Made by a program: the position numbers and the translations under genes. A stretch of DNA of 44,446 nucleotides from an uncultured Erysipelotrichaceae bacterium (GTDB lineage: Bacteria > Bacillota_I > Bacilli_A > Erysipelotrichales > Erysipelotrichaceae): contig CADABS010000012.1 of the NCBI GenBank assembly GCA_902786245.1, positions 1 through 44,446 of the forward strand, in the 5' to 3' direction. Of the stretch, positions 16,888 to 26,300 are shown in pieces (the first letter of the stretch is position 1; each line of letters starts with the position of its first letter). The notes beneath the pieces were generated by a model. It worked only from the letters and a program-made list of their open reading frames with translations. It was not told where the DNA came from and did no database searches.

Positions 16888-17625
16888 TTATATGCGCCGC
16901 AGGAAATCTTCGATAAACACTGATTCATAGGCATGTGCTTCGTCGTTGGGATGAGTATTGGACGGATAATTGACCGCCTGTTTCAGCATGACCGCATGCT
17001 TGACTTCTTCGGCGATCGCAGGATTGCGGGAGCGGATCATGACCGGCGTGAATCTGTCGCCGTTGAGATCGATATAGGGAATGCCGTATTTCTCCGCCAT
17101 CCGGATCTGTACCGTTCTGTATTCATCGCGGTCGCAGCCGTTGCTGACAAGGATGCCGATATGGGCAAACGGACGGTTGACGATCAGCCAGGAAAGCACT
17201 TCATTCCATGCCCCGCAGTAGGTCGCGGTACCGGTATCCTCCGGGGTTCCGATCGGAATCGGTCCGGTCGGGTCTTCGCCGTCTTTTGCCTTGCCGTGTT
17301 CATGATGGGAATCATTGATGCCGAGATAAATCGTAATGTAATCGGCATCTTCCGGAATATTCCTGTAATAGCATTCCGCATCCGGATCGGTCAGGCTGTT
17401 ATGAAATGTATGATCGGCCGGATATGCCAGGGTCCTTCCTCCCTCAAAGAAAGAAACGATCTCCATGTGATTCCGGCGGGCAATGAAGTACGGGTATACC
17501 TTGTTTTTTCCCGCGTATTCACCGTCTTCAAATACATTGCCGCTGACGCCGGCAGTAAAGCTGTCGCCGCAGACAGCCCATTTTTTCCCATACAGTATAT
17601 TGCCGCTGTACTGTTCTTTTTCCAT
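16888..17625 (-). CDS. SGNH/GDSL-family hydrolase
   Basis: A 245-residue SGNH hydrolase. Block I is GDSFTAG with the nucleophilic Ser near residue 22, block III is GIND, and block V is THPNDEAH with the catalytic Asp and His. There is no signal peptide, so it is cytosolic. Family members are esterases, lipases or carbohydrate deacetylases, and no closer assignment is possible. AGGAGG lies a few bases upstream of the ATG. The gene is about 90 bases downstream of pgi on the same strand but behind a pgi terminator. Confidence 0.8.
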   Translation of the reverse strand: MEKEQYSGNILYGKKWAVCGDSFTAGVSGNVFEDGEYAGKNKVYPYFIARRNHMEIVSFFEGGRTLAYPADHTFHNSLTDPDAECYYRNIPEDADYITIYLGINDSHHEHGKAKDGEDPTGPIPIGTPEDTGTATYCGAWNEVLSWLIVNRPFAHIGILVSNGCDRDEYRTVQIRMAEKYGIPYIDLNGDRFTPVMIRSRNPAIAEEVKHAVMLKQAVNYPSNTHPNDEAHAYESVFIEDFLRRI

Positions 17626-17679
17626 GCGGTGATTCCTCCTGATTATGCATCAGGACTGTACCGCAACACCAGCCTGCCG

Positions 17680-17707
17680 CAACAGAAAACACGGCATTGC
17701 CGTGTTT
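17680..17707 (-). terminator. Terminator after pgi
   Basis: AAACACGGCA and TGCCGTGTTT (17687-17696 and 17698-17707) form a perfect hairpin. On the minus strand TTTTCTGTT follows. Confidence 0.75.
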
Positions 17708-17718
17708 CATGTGATGAT

Positions 17719-19299
17719 TCAGATATTGAGCAGGTCGCTGTAAACTGCCAGCGCACCGTCTGTATTGTGGGCCAGAACCTTCTTGGCAAGAACCTTGCCG
17801 AGCTGTACGCCTTCCTGGTCAAAGCTGTTGACGTTCCACAGGAATCCCTGGAACATGACTTTGTTTTCGAAATGCGCAAGCAGAGAACCGAGGGAAGCCG
17901 GTGTCAGCTGGTCGCCGATGATGATGCTGGAAGGACGTCCGCCGTCGAACTTCTTGTTCAGATTCTCATCTTCCTTGCCGCAGGCAAATGCGACGATCTG
18001 GGCTGCCACGTTGGCACAGAGTTTCTGCTGGGAAGTGCTTCCTTCGATATCGACATCGGTTCCGATCTGGGAATTTCTGAAGCCGATGAACTGCAGCGGG
18101 ATGATCGTCTTGCCCTGGTGCAGGAGCTGATAGAAGGAGTGCTGACCGTTCGTGCCCGGTTCACCGAAGATGACCGGTCCGGTCGGATAATCAACCGGCT
18201 CGCCGAAGCGGTTGACGGATTTGCCGTTGGATTCCATATCCAGCTGCTGCAGATGGGCCGGGAAGCGGCTCAGCGCCTGGGAATACGGAAGAACTGCTGT
18301 ATCCTGGAAGCCGAGTACATTGCGCTCATAGACACCGATCAGCGCATCGAGCATCGCTGCGTTCTTCAGCGGATCTGCTTCTGCCGCGAGCTTATCAGCC
18401 GCTGCCGCACCGTCGAGGAACTGTGCGAATACTTCCGGACCGAATGCCAGGGAGAGAACGCCGCAGCCGACAGCGGAGGAAGAGGAATAGCGTCCGCCGA
18501 TGTAGTCATCCATATAGAACGCATCCAGATAGCCTTCGTTCTTTGCCAGAGGCGATGTTTCACTGGTCACTGCGACCATATGCTTTGCCGGATCCAGTCC
18601 TGCTTCTTTCAGGGCGTTCTTGACAAATGCTTCATTGGTCAGTGTTTCCAGTGTTGTGCCGGATTTGGATACCAGAACAAACAGAGAATGTGCAACATCG
18701 ATGGAATTGAGAACCGCTGCCGCATCATCCGGGTCAACGTTGGAGATGAACTTCGCTTCCATCTTCAGCGTATTGTTCTTTCTTGCCCAGTTTTCCAGAG
18801 CGATATAGATTGCGCGGGGACCCAGGTCAGAACCGCCGATACCGATCTGTACGACCGTCGTGAACTTGTCGCCGTCCGCATTGGTGATTTCACCGTCATG
18901 TACTTTCTTTGCGAAGGCAGCGATTCTCTCCTGCTGCTTCACATAGAATTCGCGCTTATTGACACCGTCCGCGATTACATCGTTTCCGAGCTGTCCGCGG
19001 CAGAGCTGATGCAGGACCAGACGCTTTTCACCGGTATTGATGACTGCGCCGTTGTAGAGTTCTGCGAATTTTTCCGCCAGCTGCGCTTCTTCACCGAGTT
19101 TCTTCAGTCCGGCAAGGACCGTGTCATCGACTGCTTTTGCGCCGAAGTTGTAGGCAAGTCCTTCTGCCATCGGTACACAGTATTTCTTTACACGGTCTGC
19201 GCCGTTTTCCCCTGCCATGACTTCCGGCAGGCATACGCGGGGTGCCGCTTCCAGTTCCCTGTACGCATCGAGCGTATCAAGGTTCTTCCAGTTGATCAT
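17719..19299 (-). CDS. pgi: Glucose-6-phosphate isomerase
   Basis: A complete 526-residue phosphoglucose isomerase interconverting glucose-6-phosphate and fructose-6-phosphate. Signature stretches are VQIGIGGSDLGPRAIY, LVSKSGTTLETLTNE, GGRYSSSSAVG, the catalytic Glu in GEPGTNGQHSFYQ, and FDQEGVQLGK at the C-terminus. It is longer than the compact ~450-residue form of many Bacillota. GAAGGAGG (about 19308-19315) fixes the start. It is a housekeeping glycolytic gene, apparently monocistronic. Confidence 0.97.
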   Translation of the reverse strand: MINWKNLDTLDAYRELEAAPRVCLPEVMAGENGADRVKKYCVPMAEGLAYNFGAKAVDDTVLAGLKKLGEEAQLAEKFAELYNGAVINTGEKRLVLHQLCRGQLGNDVIADGVNKREFYVKQQERIAAFAKKVHDGEITNADGDKFTTVVQIGIGGSDLGPRAIYIALENWARKNNTLKMEAKFISNVDPDDAAAVLNSIDVAHSLFVLVSKSGTTLETLTNEAFVKNALKEAGLDPAKHMVAVTSETSPLAKNEGYLDAFYMDDYIGGRYSSSSAVGCGVLSLAFGPEVFAQFLDGAAAADKLAAEADPLKNAAMLDALIGVYERNVLGFQDTAVLPYSQALSRFPAHLQQLDMESNGKSVNRFGEPVDYPTGPVIFGEPGTNGQHSFYQLLHQGKTIIPLQFIGFRNSQIGTDVDIEGSTSQQKLCANVAAQIVAFACGKEDENLNKKFDGGRPSSIIIGDQLTPASLGSLLAHFENKVMFQGFLWNVNSFDQEGVQLGKVLAKKVLAHNTDGALAVYSDLLNI

Positions 19300-19396
19300 T
19301 ATAAGATTCCTCCTTCTTATTCCTCTCTATATTATGACACAGATTGCCGTTTATACTGCGATTATTTATCGTTTCATGCCTGCCTGTATGCACCGG

Positions 19397-19421
19397 AAAA
19401 AACACCGCATGGTCTGCGGTG
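19397..19421 (-). terminator. Terminator after metallophosphoesterase gene
   Basis: On the minus strand CACCGCA (19421-19415) pairs with TGCGGTG (19409-19403) around a five-base loop and is followed by TTTTTT (19402-19397). It lies four bases after the stop codon. Confidence 0.9.
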
Positions 19422-19424
19422 CAT

Positions 19425-20612
19425 TCATTTCAGTGCATTCAGCATATACAGATACCAGAATGAATCGCCTGCGTACTGCCGCCAGTATCCATAGGCAGGA
19501 TCGCTGCGCAGCTCATCAGGATCTGCTTCTGCGCCGGTATAGAAGATTTCGTTGAAGCGCACTGCGAAATCCGTCATCTGCTCGCGGATCTCCTGCGGGA
19601 TGTCAATTTCTTCCAGCGTCGGAACGGCCGTCCGCAGAATCGTTTCGTCAAAGCGCTCCCGCGATTCTTCCTGCAGGATGCCCAGTGATTTCTTTTCATA
19701 GGAGAAGTCCGTCTGTCCCGGTTTCAGGGTGATCACGCCATAGGACAGAGGCCATACACTGAGTGCTTCATTGCATATATCGGTCAGTCCCTCCGATACA
19801 GAGGTGTGCTGCAGATGGGAATGGCCGCTGAGATGCAGAAATACGCCGCCGTCCTTCAGGATCTGCTGTACTTCTTCATAGTCATTCATGACATAGCCCA
19901 TATACATCATGTCATTCTGCTTCAGGACATTCTGATGGGATATGGTCATCACGGTGATCTGTTTTTCCGCGGCCTCTGCCAGCTGCTTTTTCAGCCATTG
20001 CTTTGTGCTGTCCTGCAGTGCGCACGGGGCTGCTTCGGTATTGGCATCCAGTGTCAGGATCCACAGATCATCCCGCAGGGCATAGACATAGCTGCAGGAA
20101 TCCGGATCTTTCGCAATGCTTTCTCCATAGCCGAAATCCTGCATTTCCTGCCGGAACTGCACAGAGGTGACTGCCGGCACGGATTTGGCGATATCGCCGA
20201 AATAGGCATTCGCATAGGGGTAGGAAATATCATGGTTGCCCGGAATCACTATGACCGGCACACCGGCTTCTTCCATCCGCTGAAAGTACCCTTTCAGTTC
20301 CTGCAGGCTTTCCATCTCGCCGTTGAATGTCAGGTCGCCGAGCATGACAAATGCCTCCGGTTTTCCTTCGATCACCTGCTTTGTCATTTCTTCCATGATT
20401 TCCCGGTCATATTCAAACAGTTTTCCGTCATTGTTCTTCAGCAGGCGCTGGAATGCCTTTCCCCTGTCGTACAGTGTCTCTGACAGATAATGTATATCCG
20501 TCGCACACCAGATTACTGCCTCAGAATCACCGGACCGTCTGATTTCTGTCTGCTGCATACAGCCTCCGCATATCAATGCACTCATGATCAATGCATATAC
20601 TCTTTTCTTCAT
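19425..20612 (-). CDS. Metallophosphoesterase lipoprotein
   Basis: A surface lipoprotein of about 395 residues with a calcineurin-like phosphoesterase domain. The lipobox is CGGC near residue 18 (ALICGGC). Metal-binding motifs appear in order: DIHY, GDLTFNGE, GNHD, ISHQN and GHSHLQH. The substrate is unknown. The frame opens at 20672, but ATG 20612 begins a standard lipoprotein signal peptide. Only TACAAT precedes it, seven bases away, and no clear ribosome site is seen, so the transcript may be leaderless. The divergent neighbour is a decayed gene of the same family, so this looks like the surviving copy of a pair. Confidence 0.85.
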   Translation of the reverse strand: MKKRVYALIMSALICGGCMQQTEIRRSGDSEAVIWCATDIHYLSETLYDRGKAFQRLLKNNDGKLFEYDREIMEEMTKQVIEGKPEAFVMLGDLTFNGEMESLQELKGYFQRMEEAGVPVIVIPGNHDISYPYANAYFGDIAKSVPAVTSVQFRQEMQDFGYGESIAKDPDSCSYVYALRDDLWILTLDANTEAAPCALQDSTKQWLKKQLAEAAEKQITVMTISHQNVLKQNDMMYMGYVMNDYEEVQQILKDGGVFLHLSGHSHLQHTSVSEGLTDICNEALSVWPLSYGVITLKPGQTDFSYEKKSLGILQEESRERFDETILRTAVPTLEEIDIPQEIREQMTDFAVRFNEIFYTGAEADPDELRSDPAYGYWRQYAGDSFWYLYMLNALK

Positions 20613-20689
20613 GTATTCCATTGTAAAAGAATCGTCCGGCATTTGCGAATCCTTCGCATTTCGTACAGGCAATCGTGTATATTGAAACC

Positions 20690-21093
20690 ATGATCAGAAG
20701 TTGTTTTCTTTTCCTTCTCTGTATCTTTCTTGCGGCCTGCGGGGGAACGCCTGAACAGACATCTTTTTCTTCTGCGCCGCTGCAGGCAGCGGTCATCTCC
20801 GATCTGCATTATCAGCTTCCTGAGGGAGCTGTCAATACCATCATGCCTCTGTCTGCATACTGCGATGATTTCATGGATACCCTGACTGCCCAGATCATCG
20901 ATCTTCATCCGGATGTGCCGATCATGACCGGAGACAAGACCAATAACTGAAAGACCGCAGAAATGAAGAAATCACTGCAGATCCGTCCCTGGAAGCCCTG
21001 CTGGACGCATTGTCTTCAACCAATTACGGTCCCTGGATGCGCATGGCAGAGAAACCCGCGGATGCGTCTTATCTTCTGATCGGTTCTCCGTAA
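20690..21093 (+). pseudogene. Remnant of a second metallophosphoesterase lipoprotein
   Basis: ATG 20690 starts a lipoprotein signal peptide (FLAACGG lipobox), then AVISDLHY and MTGDKTNN, the first two metal motifs of the calcineurin-like fold. It then stops at 20948-20950. From about 20950 to TAA 21093 another frame encodes NYGPWMRMAEKPADASYLL, which resembles the C-terminus of the neighbouring intact gene (AYGYWRQYAGDSFWYLYML). The central catalytic part (roughly 250 codons) is missing and the two ends are joined out of frame. The 3' end overlaps the convergent c-di-GMP gene by 25 bases. Confidence 0.75.
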
Positions 21094-23297
21094 ATACGGC
21101 AGCCGCTGCTGTCTGACTGCTTCAGGGCGGCCAGGGCCGTATCGGCATCCTGGAAGATATCTCCCTGCGGGTTCTCACGGTCAAAGAAGGCAACGCCGAC
21201 GCGCAGTGAAACCGGGAAACCCTGTCCTTCCGGATCCTGCAGAACCCGGTTGATCGTCTCGACTTTTTCATAGACAAGATCCTGCATGGAACAGGTGATT
21301 CTGGTCAGGATGATGACAAATTCATCTTCTTTCAGACGGCAGATGCTGTCAACGGAACGGAAATTGTCCCGCAGTACTTCAGCGGTCCGTACGACCGCGC
21401 TGACGGCACCGTCTTTGCCGTACCTGCGCTGAATATCATCGTATCCGGCGATATCCGCAATCATAACAGCGATATGATCATGATCGGAATCATGGAAGAG
21501 AATATCAAAGGCGCTGTGATTGTACAGACCGGTCAGAGGGTCATGCATTGCATCATAGGTATATCTGTCGCGGGAAATGCGGGTGCCGGATTGACGGCTG
21601 ACTTCCTGCTTTTTTTCTTCTTCGTACCGGCTGCGCATATAGGCTTCGAATTCATCCGCCGGCAGCGGTCTGGAGAAGTAGTAGCCCTGTACATAATCGC
21701 AGCCCATGGTCTTCAGCGTGAACATCTGTTCGGCGGTTTCCACCCCCTCGGCGATCGTCGGCACAGACAGCGCTTCTGCCAGTCCGATCACGACTTCCAG
21801 AAGCCTCGTATCCTTGCGTTCTCTGAAGGCGCTGCGGATAAACTGCATATCGAGTTTCAGCGCGTCGATCGGCAGAGAAGAAAGCATGTTCAAGGATGAA
21901 TAGCCGGTACCGAAGTCATCCATTTCGATCCGGAATCCTTTCTGACGCAGACGGCTGACCATGTCAATCATCTGGCGGGAATTTTCCGTATAGGCGGATT
22001 CCGTGATTTCCAGGATCAGGTCGCTGTGGTCCAGGCCGTATTCCTGCACGATCTCTTCCAGATGTTCGCTCAGGTCTTCATCATACATGTCGATGCGCGA
22101 TACATTCACCGATACCGGCACGGATCTGCCTGCTGTCTGTTTCCATTCGCGGATCTGTTTTGCGGTCTGCCGCCAGACCCAGGAGTCCAGCTGACGGATC
22201 ATTCCGTTGTCTTCAAACAGCGGAATGAATACACCGGGACTGATCATTCCGAGTTCCGGGTGTTTCCAGCGCACCAGTGCCTCGGCACCGGCAAATACCG
22301 GTTCCGGCGGACGGACATCGAATTTGGGCTGATAGTATACCGTAAACTGGTTTTCGCGGATTGCCGTATTGAATCCTTCCAGCAGCTGCTCGGCATACAG
22401 TTCTTCCTGGTGCAGGGAATCGTCATACCAGGCAATGGACTTTCCATAATTGGAACGCAGCGTATCCGTCGCAGACTTGGCCCTGTCGAAGCGCCGTTCA
22501 ATATCAAGGGTTTTATCCGCGCAGGGATAGATACCCATCCGCAGCCGGATCCGCCTGTCGCTGCCGAAGGAGGCAGTGATATTCCCGAGGAGCGCCTCAT
22601 AGTCATCGCGGTGCGGGCAGTAGATCAGATAGGTATCTGCTTCCCGGCGGCAGATGATCGCATCTGACTCCTGCAGCGATTCCTTCAGTTTCTGGGCAAT
22701 GGACTTCAGCAGTTCATCGCCGTATGCCTTTCCATAGCGTTCATTGATGATATGGAAATGCGAGATGTCCACGACCACGGCATCTGTATCGGTATTTCTG
22801 TGATACTGATCGAACTGGGAAGCATACCGGTAGAAGTATTCCCGGTTGTACAGGCCGGTCAGTGTATCCCGCTCTGTCGAGAGGATGATATCCCTGTCCT
22901 CCGAGAGTTCAATCGTCCGCAGCACCCGGGCCAGAACGACCTTCTGGGGAGGATACGGCTTGGGAATAAAATCGATTGCTCCGGCTGTCAGGCATTCCAC
23001 TTCAGCCTCGCGGTCTGCGGTCATGACAATGACCGGTATGCCTGCGGTCTGTTCACTGGATTTGATCTGTTTCAGAAGTGCAAGACCGTGCATATCGGGC
23101 AGATTCAGATCGAGCAGGATCAGACTGACGGGTTCGCTGATCTTTTCCAGTGCCTGGCTGCCTGTTTCGGCAAACTCCACCTCATATGTCTCCGCCAGCA
23201 TCATCCGCAGAAGCTGCTGGTTCACTGCTTCGTCTTCGACGACCAGGATTCGTCTTCTGCCGTTTCCGGAATGAAATTTGAGATTTGTTTCCGCCAT
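21069..23297 (-). CDS. REC-GGDEF-EAL-GGDEF c-di-GMP phosphodiesterase
   Basis: A soluble 742-residue response regulator. The receiver domain (about 15-130) has phospho-acceptor Asp63 in LLDLNLPD and Lys113. GGDEF-1 (about 143-290) is degenerate: its signature reads RREAD. The EAL domain (about 300-555) keeps the expected catalytic residues: Glu339 (EAL), Asn398, Glu430, Asp460-Asp461 (DDFG), Lys481, Glu517 and Gln537. It should hydrolyse c-di-GMP. GGDEF-2 (about 585-735) is also degenerate (KEDEF). AAGGGTG precedes the start. It is the last gene of the permease-cyclase/kinase operon, 27 bases after the hybrid kinase, which is the obvious phosphodonor. No terminator is visible downstream. Confidence 0.9.
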   Translation of the reverse strand: MAETNLKFHSGNGRRRILVVEDEAVNQQLLRMMLAETYEVEFAETGSQALEKISEPVSLILLDLNLPDMHGLALLKQIKSSEQTAGIPVIVMTADREAEVECLTAGAIDFIPKPYPPQKVVLARVLRTIELSEDRDIILSTERDTLTGLYNREYFYRYASQFDQYHRNTDTDAVVVDISHFHIINERYGKAYGDELLKSIAQKLKESLQESDAIICRREADTYLIYCPHRDDYEALLGNITASFGSDRRIRLRMGIYPCADKTLDIERRFDRAKSATDTLRSNYGKSIAWYDDSLHQEELYAEQLLEGFNTAIRENQFTVYYQPKFDVRPPEPVFAGAEALVRWKHPELGMISPGVFIPLFEDNGMIRQLDSWVWRQTAKQIREWKQTAGRSVPVSVNVSRIDMYDEDLSEHLEEIVQEYGLDHSDLILEITESAYTENSRQMIDMVSRLRQKGFRIEMDDFGTGYSSLNMLSSLPIDALKLDMQFIRSAFRERKDTRLLEVVIGLAEALSVPTIAEGVETAEQMFTLKTMGCDYVQGYYFSRPLPADEFEAYMRSRYEEEKKQEVSRQSGTRISRDRYTYDAMHDPLTGLYNHSAFDILFHDSDHDHIAVMIADIAGYDDIQRRYGKDGAVSAVVRTAEVLRDNFRSVDSICRLKEDEFVIILTRITCSMQDLVYEKVETINRVLQDPEGQGFPVSLRVGVAFFDRENPQGDIFQDADTALAALKQSDSSGCRIYGEPIRR

Positions 23298-23324
23298 AGT
23301 TTCAACACCCTTCTGTTATGTATA

Positions 23325-26300
23325 TCAGTCATTGATCAGTTCCTGCAGTGTTCTGCAGAGCAGATCAGGATCGATCGGTTTGCTTAAATGCGCGTTCAGT
23401 CCGGCCTGCATGCTGCGCTGTACGTCTTCATCAAACGCATTGGCAGTCAGGGCTATGATGGGAACAGACAATGCGTCTTCCTTCCCGCATGCACGGATCT
23501 TTGCGGATGCCTCAAGGCCGTCCATGACCGGCATCCTCATATCCATCAGTATTGCATCATAGGTTCCCGGGGGATTGTTTACAAATGCATCGACGGCTTC
23601 TGCACCATTGACGGCAAGGTCTGTCTGCATGCCTTTTGCGCTCAACAGCATCCGCATGATTTCCGCATTGACAGCGATATCTTCCGCCAGAAGGATCCTT
23701 CTGCCGCTGAGTTCTGCTGTTTTCTGCGTGCGTTTATCAGGCCTGCGTCCGTATGCCTCTGCATATGCATCCATGACCCTGGCTGAATCCAGCGGTTTTG
23801 AGACAAATCCGTCCACGCCGGCTGTCCGGGCTGTTTCTTCGATTTCATCCCAGCTGTATGATGTCAGGATGATGATTGCGGATTCATCCCCGATGACCGA
23901 ACGGATCTGACGGGCTGTTTCCACGCCGTCCATCTCCGGCATCTTCCAGTCGGTCAGGATCAGATCATATGCTTCGCTTCTGGCTTTGTGCATACGGACC
24001 ATTTCCAGTCCTTCTTTTCCGGAAGCGGCGGTCTGGCAGGCGATGCCGGCATTTCCGAATATGATCTGCGCATGTTCGCAGGCGACCGGGTCATCATCGA
24101 TGACAAGCACGCTGAGATGGGAAGGCAGGCTGCTGTCTTCCTGTCTGTCTCTGCGGCCGCTGACTCCCAGTGTCACGGCAACCGTGAATACGGACCCCTT
24201 CCCCTTTTCGCTTTCCACTTCGATCGTACCGTTCATCAGTTCAACGATACTGCGGGTGATTGGCATGCCAAGACCCGTGCTTCCGTATCTGCTGGTGGAG
24301 GAAGAATGCTCCTGGGAGAAGGATTCAAAGATATGCGGCAGGAATTCACGGCTCATGCCGATGCCTGTATCCGCAATGACAAAGCGCAGCGTCGAGCGGC
24401 CCGAGAAGCGGTTGAGTTCTTCGATCGTAAAATCGATGTTTCCGCCGGACGGTGTGAACTTGACCGCATTGCCGAGAATATTGATCATGACCTGGCGCAG
24501 CTTCATTTCATCGCCGATGTAGTATTCGTCGATCCTTCCGGCTGTGCGGCAGGTATAGTGCAGTCCCTTTTCCTTACACTGACCGCCGATGATCGTATTG
24601 ACCTGTTCCAGCAGTCTGGTGAAGGAGAATTCCTCATTGCGGATGACCATCCTTCCGGATTCGATTCTCGACATATCCAGAATATCATTGATAATACTGA
24701 GAAGATGCCGGGCCGACGTTCCGATCCGCTCCAGATATCCTCTGGTTCTATCGGATATATCTTCTTCGCTGAGAGCGATGCTGTTGAGACCGATGATGGC
24801 ATTCATCGGTGTACGGATCTCATGGCTCATGTTCGAAAGGAACGCAGTCTTTGCGATATTGGCCTGTTCCGCTGCCTTCAGCGCATCCGTCAGAGCCTGG
24901 CTTTCGGCCAGATTCTTTCTTGTTTCGATATCGACATCGGTAATGCACGCACCGACGGAATGGACCAGATGATCGTCTCTGTCTTCCGGATGGCGGACCC
25001 CTGCGAACTTGATCATTTCATAGAATTCGCTGCCGTTGCGCCGGACCAGATACCGGTAGGAAACAACCAGTTCTGTACTCAGCTTGGTTCGCAGATTCTG
25101 CGGCTGAATGAATGACAGAAAGTCATCCAGATACTGTTCGGTAATATATTTGCGGCCGTATTCACTGAATTCATGCAGGTAGCGGAAATGTTCGCCTGTC
25201 CGCAATCCGTCCGCATCGGGCAGACACTGGTAACAGACGCCTTCATCGGTATCCAGATCGATATAGTATACGCTGCGGTAATCCGAGGCCAGAGCGGTGA
25301 TCAGCTTTGTCTGCTCTGCCTGTTCCCGTTCTTTCTGCAGCAGTTCTTCCTGCAGTGCGATCCGGTGTTCGAGTTCCTGCTGCTTGACTCTTGCCTCTGT
25401 TTCCGCGGCTTTTGCCCGGCTCATTTCCGTTACGTCCACGCACATGCCCAGTGTGCACAGCCGGCCGTTACTGTCGGTGAATTTCAGTTTGGTCGTCTGC
25501 AGATTCCGGATATGTCCTGCCGCATCCGGTACATCTTCAAAGAAGATATACGGTTCTTCCATCGCCAGTGCCTTCCGGTCATCTTCTGTAAAATGACGGG
25601 CGGTTTCCGGATCGAAAATATCAAAATCCGTCTTCCCGACGACGCCTTCCGGTGTTTCTTTGTGTGCGTATTCCGCAAATGCCTGGTTGCATGCCAGATA
25701 TCTGCCGGTCTCTGCGTCTTTGGAAAAACTCATCGCCGGCATATTCGAAAGCAGCGTCGCTACAGAACCCATCAGATCTGCCAGCTTGGCAGCGGATTCG
25801 ATCTGCTCGATCAGACGGCTGTTTTCTTCTTTCTGTTTCTTTGCGTCCCGCAGTGCCTGCTGCATCTTCTGCCCGGTCCGCACATCGTCATCGACGTCTT
25901 TGAAACCGCAGACGACACCCATTTTTCCGCCGGGCATGCTGACCCGGGCAAATTCAATGCGGAAATATCTCTCGCTGCCGTCTTCCATGATCCGCAGATA
26001 GTTGATATTGAACTGCGGTTTTTCCTGCAGGCGGCTGACGATGCGTCCGATGGCGAGTTCCTCCTGCAGGCGCTGTCTGTCTGCAGGTGCCACCATCGTC
26101 TGAATGTAATATTCCTTTGCCTGGGAATACTTCATGCGCTCGAGGGCGCTTCTGATCGGCGCCGCATGGATGGATGATCCGGCTATATCTCCCCGGTACA
26201 GAGAAAAACTCTCGCTTTCCACGTCATTGATCAGCCATACGGTATGATATGCCTTGCTCAGTGCTTCAATGACAGCCTGGCGGACTGCCATGTCCCTCTC

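Noticed and set aside
16933-19494. Long open frame (853 codons) on the plus strand across the SGNH and pgi genes
   Set aside because: It lies opposite two well-supported genes, crosses the gap between them, resembles no family and has a Cys/Arg/Phe-rich shadow composition.
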